Source of the DNA: Desulfosarcina alkanivorans
GTDB lineage: Bacteria > Desulfobacterota > Desulfobacteria > Desulfobacterales > Desulfosarcinaceae
Assembly: GCF_009688945.1 (NCBI RefSeq)
Contig: NZ_AP021874.1
Location: forward strand, 7,048,001-7,112,000
Length of the DNA: 64,000 nucleotides
Direction of reading: 5' to 3'
This document shows positions 24,387 to 33,178 of the stretch, in pieces. Within the stretch, counting starts at the first letter, position 1; each line of letters begins with the position of its first letter. The notes below the pieces were generated by a model. The model searched no databases. It saw only the letters and a list, made by a program, of their open reading frames with translations, and was not told the DNA's origin. A program made the translations under genes and the position numbers.

Positions 24387-27254
24387 ATGACGACCCCACC
24401 CTTTGAACAGCTGATCGGCCGCGTTTCCGGCGATGTCGCCCGGGGGCCGATCGACCGCATCCTGCTGGCCACCGACGGCAGCATCTTTTCCCGGGAGCCG
24501 GCGGCGGTGGTCTACCCGAGGCACACCGGTGATGTGGTCGAGACGGTCGCCTTTGCCCGGCAGCACGGTCTTTCCGTGCATCCGCGGGGCGCGGGCAGCG
24601 GCCTGTGCGGGTCGGCCCTGGGCAGCGGCATTGTCGTCGATTTCACCCGCTACATGAATCGCCTGATTCACATCGATGAGGCCTCCCGGACCTTTTCCTG
24701 CGAGCCCGGCTACCGCTTCGGCGAGCTGGCGCAGGCCCTGAAGGGCCGGGGATTGTTCTTTCCGCCGGATCCCTCCAGCGGGGAATACGCCAGTTTCGGC
24801 GGCATGGTGGGCACCAATGCCTCGGGTGCCCATTCGGTCAAATACGGCAATGTCTCCGACTACCTGCTGGATGCCGAGGTGGTGCGCGCCACCGGAGACA
24901 TCTTTACCCTGTCCGGGCTGTCCGCCGTGGAAACATCAGCCCTCGCTGCGCCCTTTGGCGCGCTGGCCGATCTCTACCGGGAGAACCGGGAGGCCATCGA
25001 ACGGGCCTACCCGTCGGTGCGATACAATGTGGCCGGCTACAACCTGCGCAACATGGTGCAAAACGACCGGCTTTACCTGCATAAACTTTTCGCCGGCGCC
25101 GAAGGCACCCTGGGGATCGCCACCCGGCTGACCTTCCGGCTGCTGGATCGGCCGGCCCATGACAGCCTGGTGGTGGCGTACTTCGATGCCATCGACAAGG
25201 CCGCCCTGGCGGTTCAGGCGATTCTGCCCATGGGGCCGGCGGGCATCGAGGTGATGGACAAATCCCTGCTGGCGCTGGCCAGGAGCAGTGACCCGGTGCT
25301 GCGGGAGCGGATCCCCGCCGGGATCGACAACGTGCTCCTGGTGGCGTTCGACGGCGACGACCCGCAGGAGACCGAAGCCCGCTGCCGCCAGGTCCGGGAG
25401 CTGCTGGGCGAGCAGGACCTCTCCGACAGGGCTTACCTGGCGGTTTCCGCGGACGAGAAGGCGCGTTTCTGGGCGGTGCGCAAGGCCGCCGTGCCGATCC
25501 TGTACAAGCTCAAGGGCGAAAAGAAGATCCTGGCGCTCATCGAAGACGCGGCGGTGCCCACGGATCGGCTGGTGGAATATTTCACGGGCATCTATGATCT
25601 TCTCAACAGACATGGGGTGCAGTTTGTGGTCTACGGCCACATTGCCAAGGGGCTGCTGCATACCCGTCCCCTGCTGAACCTCAAGGATCCGGCGGACATC
25701 GATCTTCTCAAGCCCCTGGCCGATGGCGTGTTTGACCTGGTCAACGGCCTGGGGGGCGTGGTCTCCGGGGAGCACGGGGACGGCCGGCTGCGCAGCACCT
25801 ACGTTCAGCGCCAGTACAGGACGATTTTTCCCCTGTTCCAACAGGTCCGGCAGCTGCTCGATCCCCATGGCCTGATGAACCCCGCGATCAAGACCGCATC
25901 GACGCCGGACCAGATGATGCGCCACCTTCGCTACGGGGCCGGATACCGGCGCATGGAATCGGGTCCCCCGCAGCTCAACTGGGAGGGCGGATGGTACGAC
26001 GAGATCGAACGCTGCCACGGCTGCACCAAATGCACCACGGTGACCACGGCCACACGCATGTGCCCGATCTATAAATTCACCCGCCGGGAAGCGGCCTCCC
26101 CCAAGGCCAAGGCCAACGTGCTCCGGGCCCTGATCAGCGGCGTGCTGGACGATGCCGCCCTTTATGAAAAAGCCTTTCAGGAGGTCATGGACCTGTGCGT
26201 GGGCTGCGGCAGCTGCCGCCTGGAATGCCCTTCCCACGTGGATATCCCCAAGATGGCCCTGGAGGCCCGGGCCCGTTACGTGAAGCGTTTCGGCCCCTCG
26301 GTCCACGGCCGGCTGGTGTCCTCCGTGGAAACACTGGGGCGATACGGCGGCAGGCTTTCCGGATGGCTCAAGCCGGTCATGGACCTGAAGCTTTTCCGGC
26401 GGGCGGGTGAGGGGATTACCGGCATCAGCCGCCGCCGGCCATTCGTCCCCGTTGCCCGTCGGTCCCTGTTCCGGCAGGTCGATCCGGTGGCCGGTGGGGG
26501 GCGGCTGCAGGTGCTATATTTTTCAGGCTGCTATGCCGGCTATATCCGGCCGGCCATCGGCACCGCATTGATCCGCACGCTGACGCGGCTGGGGATGACG
26601 GTTCACACACCGCCCCAGCATTGCTGCGGGCTGCCGCTGCTGACCAAAGGCCGGGTCGATGCAGCCAGGGAAAAGGTCCGCCGGAACCTGGACCGGTGGC
26701 GACACCTGCTCGACCGGGTGGATCACATCGTGGTCACCTGTTCGTCGTGCGGGCTGGCCCTGATGGACGAATGGTCCTGTCTGATGGACGGGCCGCGCAT
26801 CCGCCGGGTGTCGGGCAAGGTGATCCACGCCAGCCGGCTGATCCGCCGATACCTGCGGGCGGACAGGGTCGCAGCGCGGCAGGCCACCGTGGCCTACCAC
26901 CAACCCTGTCACCTCAAGGTTCAGGCGGAACCTGGCAGCACGATCGCGATGCTCGATGCCCTGCCGGGAACCGACGTGACCGCCCTGGACAGCCATTGCT
27001 GCGGCATGGCCGGCACCTGGGGCCTGGCGGCCAGAAATGATGGTCTGAGCCGTATCATCGGCAGCCATTTGATGGACCTGCTCGACGCTTCCGGCGCCGA
27101 TGCGGCCGTGACCGACTGCCCCACCTGCGAGATGCAGATGGCGCAGCTGGGCTCCCGGCCGGTGCTGCATCCCGTGGAACTCGTCGCGCGATGTATCGTC
27201 CCTGCTCGGGGACATGGCTTGCGCCAAACATCCAAAGATAGTATTCATCCATGA
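24387..27254 (+). CDS. D-lactate/glycolate dehydrogenase-like FAD and Fe-S fusion
   Basis: 955 residues, a natural fusion of GlcD/Dld-type and GlcF-type units. Residues up to about 510 form an FAD-binding-4 oxidase (PRGAGSGLCGSAL, FGGMVGTNASGAHS, GVVSGEHGDGR). Residues 530-955 form the electron-transfer half, with two ferredoxin clusters (CHGCTKC with a later CP; CVGCGSCRLECP) and two CCG modules (QHCCGLPLLTKG with CSSCG; CHLK with CCGMAGTWG and DCPTCEMQ). Such fusions oxidise D-lactate or related 2-hydroxyacids and pass electrons to membrane or soluble carriers. It lies directly downstream of larA, suggesting a lactate-utilisation operon. Confidence 0.9.
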   Translation: MTTPPFEQLIGRVSGDVARGPIDRILLATDGSIFSREPAAVVYPRHTGDVVETVAFARQHGLSVHPRGAGSGLCGSALGSGIVVDFTRYMNRLIHIDEASRTFSCEPGYRFGELAQALKGRGLFFPPDPSSGEYASFGGMVGTNASGAHSVKYGNVSDYLLDAEVVRATGDIFTLSGLSAVETSALAAPFGALADLYRENREAIERAYPSVRYNVAGYNLRNMVQNDRLYLHKLFAGAEGTLGIATRLTFRLLDRPAHDSLVVAYFDAIDKAALAVQAILPMGPAGIEVMDKSLLALARSSDPVLRERIPAGIDNVLLVAFDGDDPQETEARCRQVRELLGEQDLSDRAYLAVSADEKARFWAVRKAAVPILYKLKGEKKILALIEDAAVPTDRLVEYFTGIYDLLNRHGVQFVVYGHIAKGLLHTRPLLNLKDPADIDLLKPLADGVFDLVNGLGGVVSGEHGDGRLRSTYVQRQYRTIFPLFQQVRQLLDPHGLMNPAIKTASTPDQMMRHLRYGAGYRRMESGPPQLNWEGGWYDEIERCHGCTKCTTVTTATRMCPIYKFTRREAASPKAKANVLRALISGVLDDAALYEKAFQEVMDLCVGCGSCRLECPSHVDIPKMALEARARYVKRFGPSVHGRLVSSVETLGRYGGRLSGWLKPVMDLKLFRRAGEGITGISRRRPFVPVARRSLFRQVDPVAGGGRLQVLYFSGCYAGYIRPAIGTALIRTLTRLGMTVHTPPQHCCGLPLLTKGRVDAAREKVRRNLDRWRHLLDRVDHIVVTCSSCGLALMDEWSCLMDGPRIRRVSGKVIHASRLIRRYLRADRVAARQATVAYHQPCHLKVQAEPGSTIAMLDALPGTDVTALDSHCCGMAGTWGLAARNDGLSRIIGSHLMDLLDASGADAAVTDCPTCEMQMAQLGSRPVLHPVELVARCIVPARGHGLRQTSKDSIHP

Positions 27255-27345
27255 GATGCCATTCATCGCTATCCTGCCGGAACCCGCAAACGAGACCGAG
27301 TATAGAGCGCCTTCTCACGACGCCGTCAACCACAGGGGAAGACAC

Positions 27346-27585
27346 ATGCCAAAAACAAAGTTGAAGGAACACCGGATCAACCGGGACTGGTGCAAGTGCT
27401 GCGGGATCTGCGTGGCGTTCTGCCCGAAGTCGGTACTGGAACTGGACGCTCAGGACAAGGCGGTGGCGGTGCGTATTGAGGACTGCATCGCCTGCCGGCT
27501 GTGCGAACTGCGCTGCCCGGACCTGGCCATCGAGGTGACGGTGGCGGATCAGAAGCCAGAAGCCGGGAGTCAGAAGTCAGAATAA
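27346..27585 (+). CDS. korD: 2-oxoacid:ferredoxin oxidoreductase ferredoxin subunit
   Basis: 79 residues with two 4Fe-4S clusters (CKCCGICVAFCP and CIACRLCELRCP) in the usual delta-subunit spacing. It passes electrons from the thiamine-diphosphate site of KorAB to free ferredoxin. The final dozen residues (ADQKPEAGSQKSE) come from a simple AGAAGYCAGAAG-type repeat at the gene end and are probably not functional. The start at 27346 is chosen since it begins the conserved fold. It is the first gene of korDABC, 123 bp ahead of korA. Confidence 0.88.
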   Translation: MPKTKLKEHRINRDWCKCCGICVAFCPKSVLELDAQDKAVAVRIEDCIACRLCELRCPDLAIEVTVADQKPEAGSQKSE

Positions 27586-27708
27586 ATCGGTGCCGCCGAA
27601 GGCGACATCCTTTCCTTCTGAATTCTGGATTCTGCCTCCTGAATTCAGGCACTGCAAACCAACGGTTTACCAGACATTACTGAGAAACCAGGCAACAGAG
27701 GCAAAGCC

Positions 27709-28857
27709 ATGACCAGACAGATTAAATTCATCCAGGGCAACCAGGCCTGCGTGGAAGGGGCGCTTTACGCGGGGCTGGATTTTTTCGCCGGCTACCCGAT
27801 CACGCCGTCGACGGAGATTGCCGAGCATTTATCGAAACGGCTGCCGCAGATCGGCGGCAAGTTCATCCAGATGGAGGACGAGATCGCCTCCATGTGCGCG
27901 GTCATCGGCGCGTCTTTGACCGGGCACAAGGTGCTGACGGCCACGTCGGGGCCTGGGTTTTCGCTCAAGCAGGAGGCGCTGGGGTACGCGGTGATGGCGG
28001 AGATTCCGTGCGTGATCGTGAACGTCCAGCGCGGGGGTCCGTCGACGGGGGTGCCGACCCACGTGAGCCAGGGTGACGTGATGCAGGCGCGCTGGGGGAC
28101 CCACGGGGACCACAGCATCGTTGCGCTGACGGCGTCGAACCACCAGGACGTGTTCGCCATGACGGTCGAGGCCTTCAACATCGCCGAGACCTTCCGCACG
28201 CCGGTGGTGCTGCTGTTCGACGAGGTGGTGGGCCACATGCGCGAGCGGCTTGAGATCCCGGAGCCGGGGGAGATCCCGCTGGTGGAGCGGCTGCGCACGG
28301 CGGTCAAGGGGGGGGTGGACTACCATCCCTACCTGCCGCGCGAAGACGGGCGGCTGCCCATGAGCGACTTCGGCGGGGTTCACCGCTACAACGTGACCGG
28401 GCTGGTGCACGACATGTGGGGGTTTCCGTCGGACAACCCCAAGATCGTTCACGGGCTGCTGCGTCACCTGGTGGACAAGATCGAGAACAACGCGGCCCAG
28501 ATGGCGCGCTACAAGACGTTTTACCTGGAGGACGCGGAGACGGTGCTGGTGTCGTTCGGTTCGTCAGCGCGCAGTGCGCTGCACATCGTGGAGAGCCTGC
28601 GGCCGCGCGGAGAGAAGATCGGCCTTCTGGAACTGCAGACGCTGTGGCCGTTTCCGGCGGAGGTCATCCGCCAGTACTGCAACGCGGCCAGGACCACGGT
28701 GGTGGTGGAGATGAACATGGGGCAGGTGTGCCAGATGGTCAAGACCACGGTGGACCACCCGGAGCGGGTGTTTCTGGCCAACCGAATCGACGGCGCGTTC
28801 ATCACGCCCACGGACATCAAGAACATACTTCGCCTGATCAAGGGCAAGGGGGTCTAA
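27709..28857 (+). CDS. korA: 2-oxoacid:ferredoxin oxidoreductase alpha subunit
   Basis: 382 residues. The N-terminus IKFIQGNQACVEGALYAG and FAGYPITPSTEIAEHL are hallmarks of the pyrimidine-binding domain of Kor/Por alpha subunits; SGPGFSLKQEALGYA and VNVQRGGPSTGVPT are also conserved. The C-terminal transketolase-like domain ends in a KorA-type segment. With KorB it makes the catalytic core that oxidatively decarboxylates 2-oxoglutarate (or a related 2-oxoacid) to the acyl-CoA, reducing ferredoxin. In sulfate reducers this serves the TCA cycle or anabolism. It is followed immediately by korB. Confidence 0.92.
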   Translation: MTRQIKFIQGNQACVEGALYAGLDFFAGYPITPSTEIAEHLSKRLPQIGGKFIQMEDEIASMCAVIGASLTGHKVLTATSGPGFSLKQEALGYAVMAEIPCVIVNVQRGGPSTGVPTHVSQGDVMQARWGTHGDHSIVALTASNHQDVFAMTVEAFNIAETFRTPVVLLFDEVVGHMRERLEIPEPGEIPLVERLRTAVKGGVDYHPYLPREDGRLPMSDFGGVHRYNVTGLVHDMWGFPSDNPKIVHGLLRHLVDKIENNAAQMARYKTFYLEDAETVLVSFGSSARSALHIVESLRPRGEKIGLLELQTLWPFPAEVIRQYCNAARTTVVVEMNMGQVCQMVKTTVDHPERVFLANRIDGAFITPTDIKNILRLIKGKGV

Positions 28858-28858
28858 G

Positions 28859-29662
28859 ATGGCAGTCAACGACTATATCCGGGAGCGGTTTTTTCCCCAC
28901 CTGTGGTGTCCGGGCTGCGGTCACGGGATCGTCCTCAACGGCCTGATCCGCGCGGTGGAGCGGCTGGGGATGAGCCGCAACGAGATCGTGATGGTGTCGG
29001 GCATCGGTTGCTCGTCGCGCATTTCGGGGTACATGGATTTTCACACCCTGCACACGATCCACGGTCGGGCCCTGGCGTTCGCCACGGGTGTGAAGCTGAG
29101 CAAGCCGGAGCTGAACGTGATCGTTCCCATGGGCGACGGGGACGCGCTGTCCATCGGTGGCAACCACTTCATCCACGCGGCGCGGCGCAACATCGACATC
29201 ACGGCCATCGTGATGAACAACCGCATCTACGGGATGACCGGGGGCCAGTACAGTCCGCTGACGGGCCCGGGGATGATGGCGACGACGGCGCCGTACAGCA
29301 ACATCGACCAGGGTTTCGACGTGGTGGAGATGGCCCGGGCGGCCGGTGCGACGTTCGTTGCGCGCACCACGACCTACCACGTGCAGCAGATGGCGGACAT
29401 CATCCGCAGCGCGGTGCTGCACGAGGGGTTTTCGGTGGTGGAGGTGATGAGCCAGTGCCCGACCTACTTCGGACGCAAGAACCGGCTGGGCAGCGCCGTT
29501 GACATGATGACGCGCATGAAGGAGATGACGGTGCCCATCGGCTCGAAGAAAAAGGCGGAGAACCCGGATCTGATCGAGCGGGGTATATTCGTACAGACGG
29601 ACAAGCCCGAGTACTGCAGCGAGTACAACCGGATCATCGAGCGGGCCATGGGGGGACGATAG
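28859..29662 (+). CDS. korB: 2-oxoacid:ferredoxin oxidoreductase beta subunit
   Basis: 267 residues. CPGCGHG near the N-terminus and the thiamine-diphosphate/Mg motif GDGDALSIGGNHFIHAARRN with NNRIYGMTGGQYSP identify the TPP-binding beta subunit. Length and the DFHTLHTIHGRALAFATG stretch fit KorB. It starts 1 bp after korA stops and is immediately followed by korC, so the three are surely co-transcribed. Substrate assignment (2-oxoglutarate) is by family resemblance. Confidence 0.92.
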   Translation: MAVNDYIRERFFPHLWCPGCGHGIVLNGLIRAVERLGMSRNEIVMVSGIGCSSRISGYMDFHTLHTIHGRALAFATGVKLSKPELNVIVPMGDGDALSIGGNHFIHAARRNIDITAIVMNNRIYGMTGGQYSPLTGPGMMATTAPYSNIDQGFDVVEMARAAGATFVARTTTYHVQQMADIIRSAVLHEGFSVVEVMSQCPTYFGRKNRLGSAVDMMTRMKEMTVPIGSKKKAENPDLIERGIFVQTDKPEYCSEYNRIIERAMGGR

Positions 29663-30205
29663 ATGGAACGATGCAGAATGGTATTTTCGGGGTCTGGCGG
29701 CCAGGGGGTGATCACGGCGGCGATCATCCTTGCCGAGTCGGCGGTGCTTCACGAAGATCTGACGGCGGTTCAGACGCAGGCTTACGGTGCCGCGGCGCGC
29801 GGGGGCGCGACGCGCTCCGACGTGATCATCTCTGACACCCAGATCAACTTTCCCAAGGTGATCCAGCCCAACGTGCTGGTGTGCCTGACCCAGGAGTCGT
29901 ACAACACGTTTTACGACATCATCCGCCCCGGAGGTCTTTTGATCATGGACACGCGTTTCGTCCGGCCGCAGCTGAAGGTGGACGCCCGCCAGCGTCAGCT
30001 GCCCATGTACGAGACGGTCATGGACCGGATCGGCAAGCCGATCGTGTTCAACATCTGCATGCTGGGGGCGGTGGTGGGGATGACCGGCCTGGTGCAGCCG
30101 GCGTCGATCATGAAGGTTCTGGAGCAGCGCATCCCGTCGGGTTTTCTGGAGATGAACCACCAGGCCCTGGAACTGGGGCTGGAACTGGGACAGGGCGCCA
30201 GCTGA
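29663..30205 (+). CDS. korC: 2-oxoacid:ferredoxin oxidoreductase gamma subunit
   Basis: 180 residues. The typical gamma-subunit start FSGSGGQGVITAAIILAES and the TQAYGAAARGGATRSDVIIS stretch are present. The gamma domain binds CoA-related parts of the complex. It begins directly after the korB stop codon, ending the korDABC operon. Confidence 0.92.
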   Translation: MERCRMVFSGSGGQGVITAAIILAESAVLHEDLTAVQTQAYGAAARGGATRSDVIISDTQINFPKVIQPNVLVCLTQESYNTFYDIIRPGGLLIMDTRFVRPQLKVDARQRQLPMYETVMDRIGKPIVFNICMLGAVVGMTGLVQPASIMKVLEQRIPSGFLEMNHQALELGLELGQGAS

Positions 30206-30248
30206 CGCCCCGGTTTGTGGTTTCTGGTTTTTTGTGGCAACCAGAGAC

Positions 30249-30300
30249 GAGAGACGAAGGACGAGAGGCGAAGGACGAGAGGCGAAGGACGAGAGGCGAG
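30249..30300. repeat. Short tandem repeat, 14-bp unit
   Basis: About three copies of GAAGGACGAGAGGC lie between korC and hemW, ending right before the hemW start, where the unit's GA-rich sequence probably also serves as a weak ribosome-binding site. Confidence 0.7.
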
Positions 30301-30304
30301 CACC

Positions 30305-31516
30305 ATGAACCAGCCCATTACCACGCCCCCGGATGATCCCGGCGACCACATCGCCCGGCCGGCGCCCGTCCCGCCGCCGGCCGGGCTGTATATTCATGTG
30401 CCCTTCTGCCGGGCCAAGTGTCCCTACTGCGATTTTTACTCCGTCACCGACCCTCGGTCGATCCCCGACTATATCGAGGCGTTGCTCCTCGAGTTGCAGC
30501 TGTACCGGCGGAAAGTGCCGCGTGCCGACAGCATCTATTTCGGCGGCGGGACGCCATCGGTGCTGGCGCCAGGGCAGGTCGCGCGGGTGCTGGACGGTCT
30601 CCGGGCCTGTTTTCCGGTGACGCCCGATGCGGAGACCACCCTGGAGGTCAACCCGGGGACGGTGACCAGGAGCACGTTGACCGCCTACCACAAGGCCGGT
30701 ATCGGGCGTCTCAACATCGGTCTTCAATCCCTCGATGATCGAACCCTGAATTTTCTGGGACGGATTCACACGGCCGGGAAAGGCATCGACACCTACCGCT
30801 GGGCCCGGGAGGCCGGCTTCGACAATGTCGGCCTGGATCTGATCTACGGGGTTCCCGGTCAGACCCTGGACCGCTGGGAAAAGGTATTGGCCCGCGTTGT
30901 CGGGCTGGCGCCGGATCACCTTTCCTGCTACACCCTCACCATGGAACCGGGGACGGAAATGACCGCCAGGGTAGAAAACGGCCATATCCAGCCGCTGGGC
31001 GAAGGGACGGTCGGGGACTGGTTCGTCTTTACCTCGGCCTACCTGAACGCCAATGGCTACCGGCAGTACGAAATATCCAACTTTGCCAGGTGCGCCCGAG
31101 GAGACGCCGCCGACCGGCGTTCCCGCCACAACCGCAAATACTGGACTTTCGCCCCCTACCTGGGATTCGGCCCGGCCGCACACAGTTTCCTGGACAACAC
31201 GCGCTGGTGGAACCACCGCTCTCTGGACACCTACCTGGCGGATCTGAAGGCCGGCCGACGGCCCGTGGCCGACCGGGAAACGCTTACCCGCGAACAGCAG
31301 ATCATTGAATTTGTCTATCTCGGGCTGAGGCAGACCGACGGGATCGACACGGCGGCGTTCCGGTCGCGGTTTGACGAGCCGTTTTCCGAATACGCTGCCC
31401 CGCAGCTCTCCCAGCTGGCCCGCGAGGGGCTGGTCGAGCAGCCGCCGGGGCGGATCCGGCTGACCCGACAGGGCATGCGCTTTCTTGAGAGCGTGGTGGG
31501 TAGACTTCTCAGCTGA
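30305..31516 (+). CDS. hemW: Radical SAM heme chaperone HemW
   Basis: 403 residues. The radical SAM cluster motif is CRAKCPYCDFYS (CxxxCxxC plus the Cys-independent aromatic seen in HemN/HemW). It is followed by YFGGGTPSVL, EVNPGT, IGLQSLDD and DLIYGVPGQT, all typical of the HemN/HemW family. The C-terminal HemN domain (YLGLRQTDGID) is present. It lacks the N-terminal extension of coproporphyrinogen III dehydrogenase HemN, so it is assigned to HemW, which binds heme and inserts it into respiratory proteins. The start at 30305 is chosen because upstream sequence is the GA-rich tandem repeat. Confidence 0.9.
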   Translation: MNQPITTPPDDPGDHIARPAPVPPPAGLYIHVPFCRAKCPYCDFYSVTDPRSIPDYIEALLLELQLYRRKVPRADSIYFGGGTPSVLAPGQVARVLDGLRACFPVTPDAETTLEVNPGTVTRSTLTAYHKAGIGRLNIGLQSLDDRTLNFLGRIHTAGKGIDTYRWAREAGFDNVGLDLIYGVPGQTLDRWEKVLARVVGLAPDHLSCYTLTMEPGTEMTARVENGHIQPLGEGTVGDWFVFTSAYLNANGYRQYEISNFARCARGDAADRRSRHNRKYWTFAPYLGFGPAAHSFLDNTRWWNHRSLDTYLADLKAGRRPVADRETLTREQQIIEFVYLGLRQTDGIDTAAFRSRFDEPFSEYAAPQLSQLAREGLVEQPPGRIRLTRQGMRFLESVVGRLLS

Positions 31517-31669
31517 CCTCAGGTACTCCAGGTAGGTAGACTGAAGGTTGAAGCTGTTAAGTTTTTAATTGGTGCGCTGGTGAGGGCCCGCGAAAAATAA
31601 GTTCATTTTTACGACCCCGTCGGAAATGCGACTCCTGAGGAAACGTTAATCAAAACAGGGTTGATTTTC

Positions 31670-31730
31670 GTAGGAGCGGCTTCCAGCCGCGATGCAATGG
31701 CATGATCGCGGCTTGGACCGCTCCTGTCTG
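31670..31730. repeat. REP-like inverted repeat
   Basis: GTAGGAGCGGCTTCCAGCC with a CGCGAT end is mirrored, after an 11-nt centre, by ATCGCGGCTTGGACCGCTCC. This resembles extragenic palindromic (REP) elements described in other bacteria and sits between convergent hemW and the DUF2333 gene, where it could work as a bidirectional terminator. Confidence 0.7.
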
Positions 31731-31779
31731 ATATATGACCATATGTGGCCTGGGCCAAAAGATGCCGTTTCCGCAAGCC

Positions 31780-33120
31780 CTAAGTGGACAGCGTCTTGAT
31801 GAGCAACCCCAGGTAAAACCGGGCATGGCTGATGGGGGCCGCCATGTTGGCCCTGTGGTTGGCAAAAATGCTGCTCAGGTTGCGGTCCAGAACGAGCCAG
31901 GGCTCGATTGCCGCGGCCCGTTCGCAGGAGACGATGGCGTGGTGCAGCAGTTCGGTGGCGTTGCGCGATTCCAGGGTGATGAGAAAATCGTGGTGCACCG
32001 CCTCCAGCACCGTGGCCATGGAACTGGCCACACCCTGGGTGTAGTAGAAGTAGTTGTCCACGGCAAAATGGCTGACCGGGGTGCCGTCTTCATTGACCTC
32101 TTTGACCAGGTTCTCGTCGCAGCTGCCCAGAAGGTCTTCAAAGGAGGCCAGCAGGGGGATCAGGTTGTCGGTGCGGGTGTAGAAGGTTGCATTGCCTATT
32201 TCGAGCTTTTCCAGGTAGGCCTGCAGTTCTTCGAGCCCTTCCCGGTATTTCGATTCCGCCGAGGGGAACCAGTAACTGCTGGCCTTGACCATGAACCAGT
32301 TCATGGCCTGTTCCAGGTTCTCGTCGAAGGCGTCGGTGGTGCCGGTCCTGGAAATGCGTTCGGCCAGGGCCACGGTGGCACGCCGGGTCACTTCCAGCAC
32401 GCCCATCTGAAAATTGTTCACGTTGTCGGTGAGATCGATGATGTCGTTGGGACGCCATCCCCACCAGCGTTCTTCCAGCTCAAATTGCAGGGGTTTGATG
32501 GTCGCTTCGACAAAGGCGACGCCTTTAGGCTTGGGTTTGTGTACCACGGGGCTGGTAACCGTGGTCGGCATGGGGTGCCCGGGGGCGGCGCCCTGCTCCG
32601 CCGTCGACGGGCCGGCGGCCGTGCCGTGGGAACCGGTCTGTGTGTCATGGGTGGCGGCCGCAGCCGGCTGCTGCTGGCGGGCCGCCTTCGGATGGGCGGT
32701 CGCCGTTTGAGCGGTGCCATGGGCGGCGGTTTCCTGGCCGTGTGCGCCCGGGACGCTCCGGGCGGCCGTTCCCCGGGCCACCGGCGTGCCATGGGCGTCG
32801 GTGGTGCCGTGAGCGGCCGTGGCCCCGTGGCCGGCGGTTGCGGGCGCTGCGGCGGTGCCCGTCCCATGTCCTGTGGCGGCGGCACCCGATGCGGATGGAC
32901 GCGCGGATTGGGCCGTCTGGTGACTGCCGGTGCCGCCGGCCGGCGATGTCGCTTCGGCCGAATCGTGCGGCTGTTCCGCCCTGCGTTGCGATGACGATCC
33001 CCCGGATGAACCGAAGATGATGGAAAGGGCCCACAGGACAATGATCACGATGGCGATGCCGCCGATGATGCGCGGTGTTGCAAACTTCCTGAATTCGAAT
33101 CCCTTGGCGTTGTTTCCCAT
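31780..33120 (-). CDS. DUF2333 family inner-membrane protein with Ala/Gly/Thr/His linker
   Basis: 446 residues. One N-terminal membrane span (about 18-36, IIGGIAIVIIVLWALSIIF), then a 160-residue low-complexity linker of Ala, Gly, Thr, Ser and His with many AHGT-type units. The C-terminal 250 residues match DUF2333 (ERWWGWRPNDIIDLTDNVNNFQMGVLEV, then SAESKYREGLEELQAYL and YYTQGVASSM). The core domain is predicted periplasmic. Its function is not known. It converges with hemW and lies downstream of selB on the same strand (58-bp gap), suggesting shared transcription. Confidence 0.82.
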   Translation of the reverse strand: MGNNAKGFEFRKFATPRIIGGIAIVIIVLWALSIIFGSSGGSSSQRRAEQPHDSAEATSPAGGTGSHQTAQSARPSASGAAATGHGTGTAAAPATAGHGATAAHGTTDAHGTPVARGTAARSVPGAHGQETAAHGTAQTATAHPKAARQQQPAAAATHDTQTGSHGTAAGPSTAEQGAAPGHPMPTTVTSPVVHKPKPKGVAFVEATIKPLQFELEERWWGWRPNDIIDLTDNVNNFQMGVLEVTRRATVALAERISRTGTTDAFDENLEQAMNWFMVKASSYWFPSAESKYREGLEELQAYLEKLEIGNATFYTRTDNLIPLLASFEDLLGSCDENLVKEVNEDGTPVSHFAVDNYFYYTQGVASSMATVLEAVHHDFLITLESRNATELLHHAIVSCERAAAIEPWLVLDRNLSSIFANHRANMAAPISHARFYLGLLIKTLST

Positions 33121-33178
33121 GGCTGTGCTCCGTCTTCGATGGGTTTCGGAACACCGGCAGGCGTTGCCGGCACCGGCG

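Noticed and set aside
30249..30300. Tandem repeat considered as a CRISPR array
   Set aside because: The 14-bp units are directly adjacent without unique spacers, and there are no cas genes in the window.
28838..31216. 792-codon minus-strand frame opposite korBC and hemW
   Set aside because: Antisense shadow; the plus strand encodes highly conserved Kor and radical SAM proteins.
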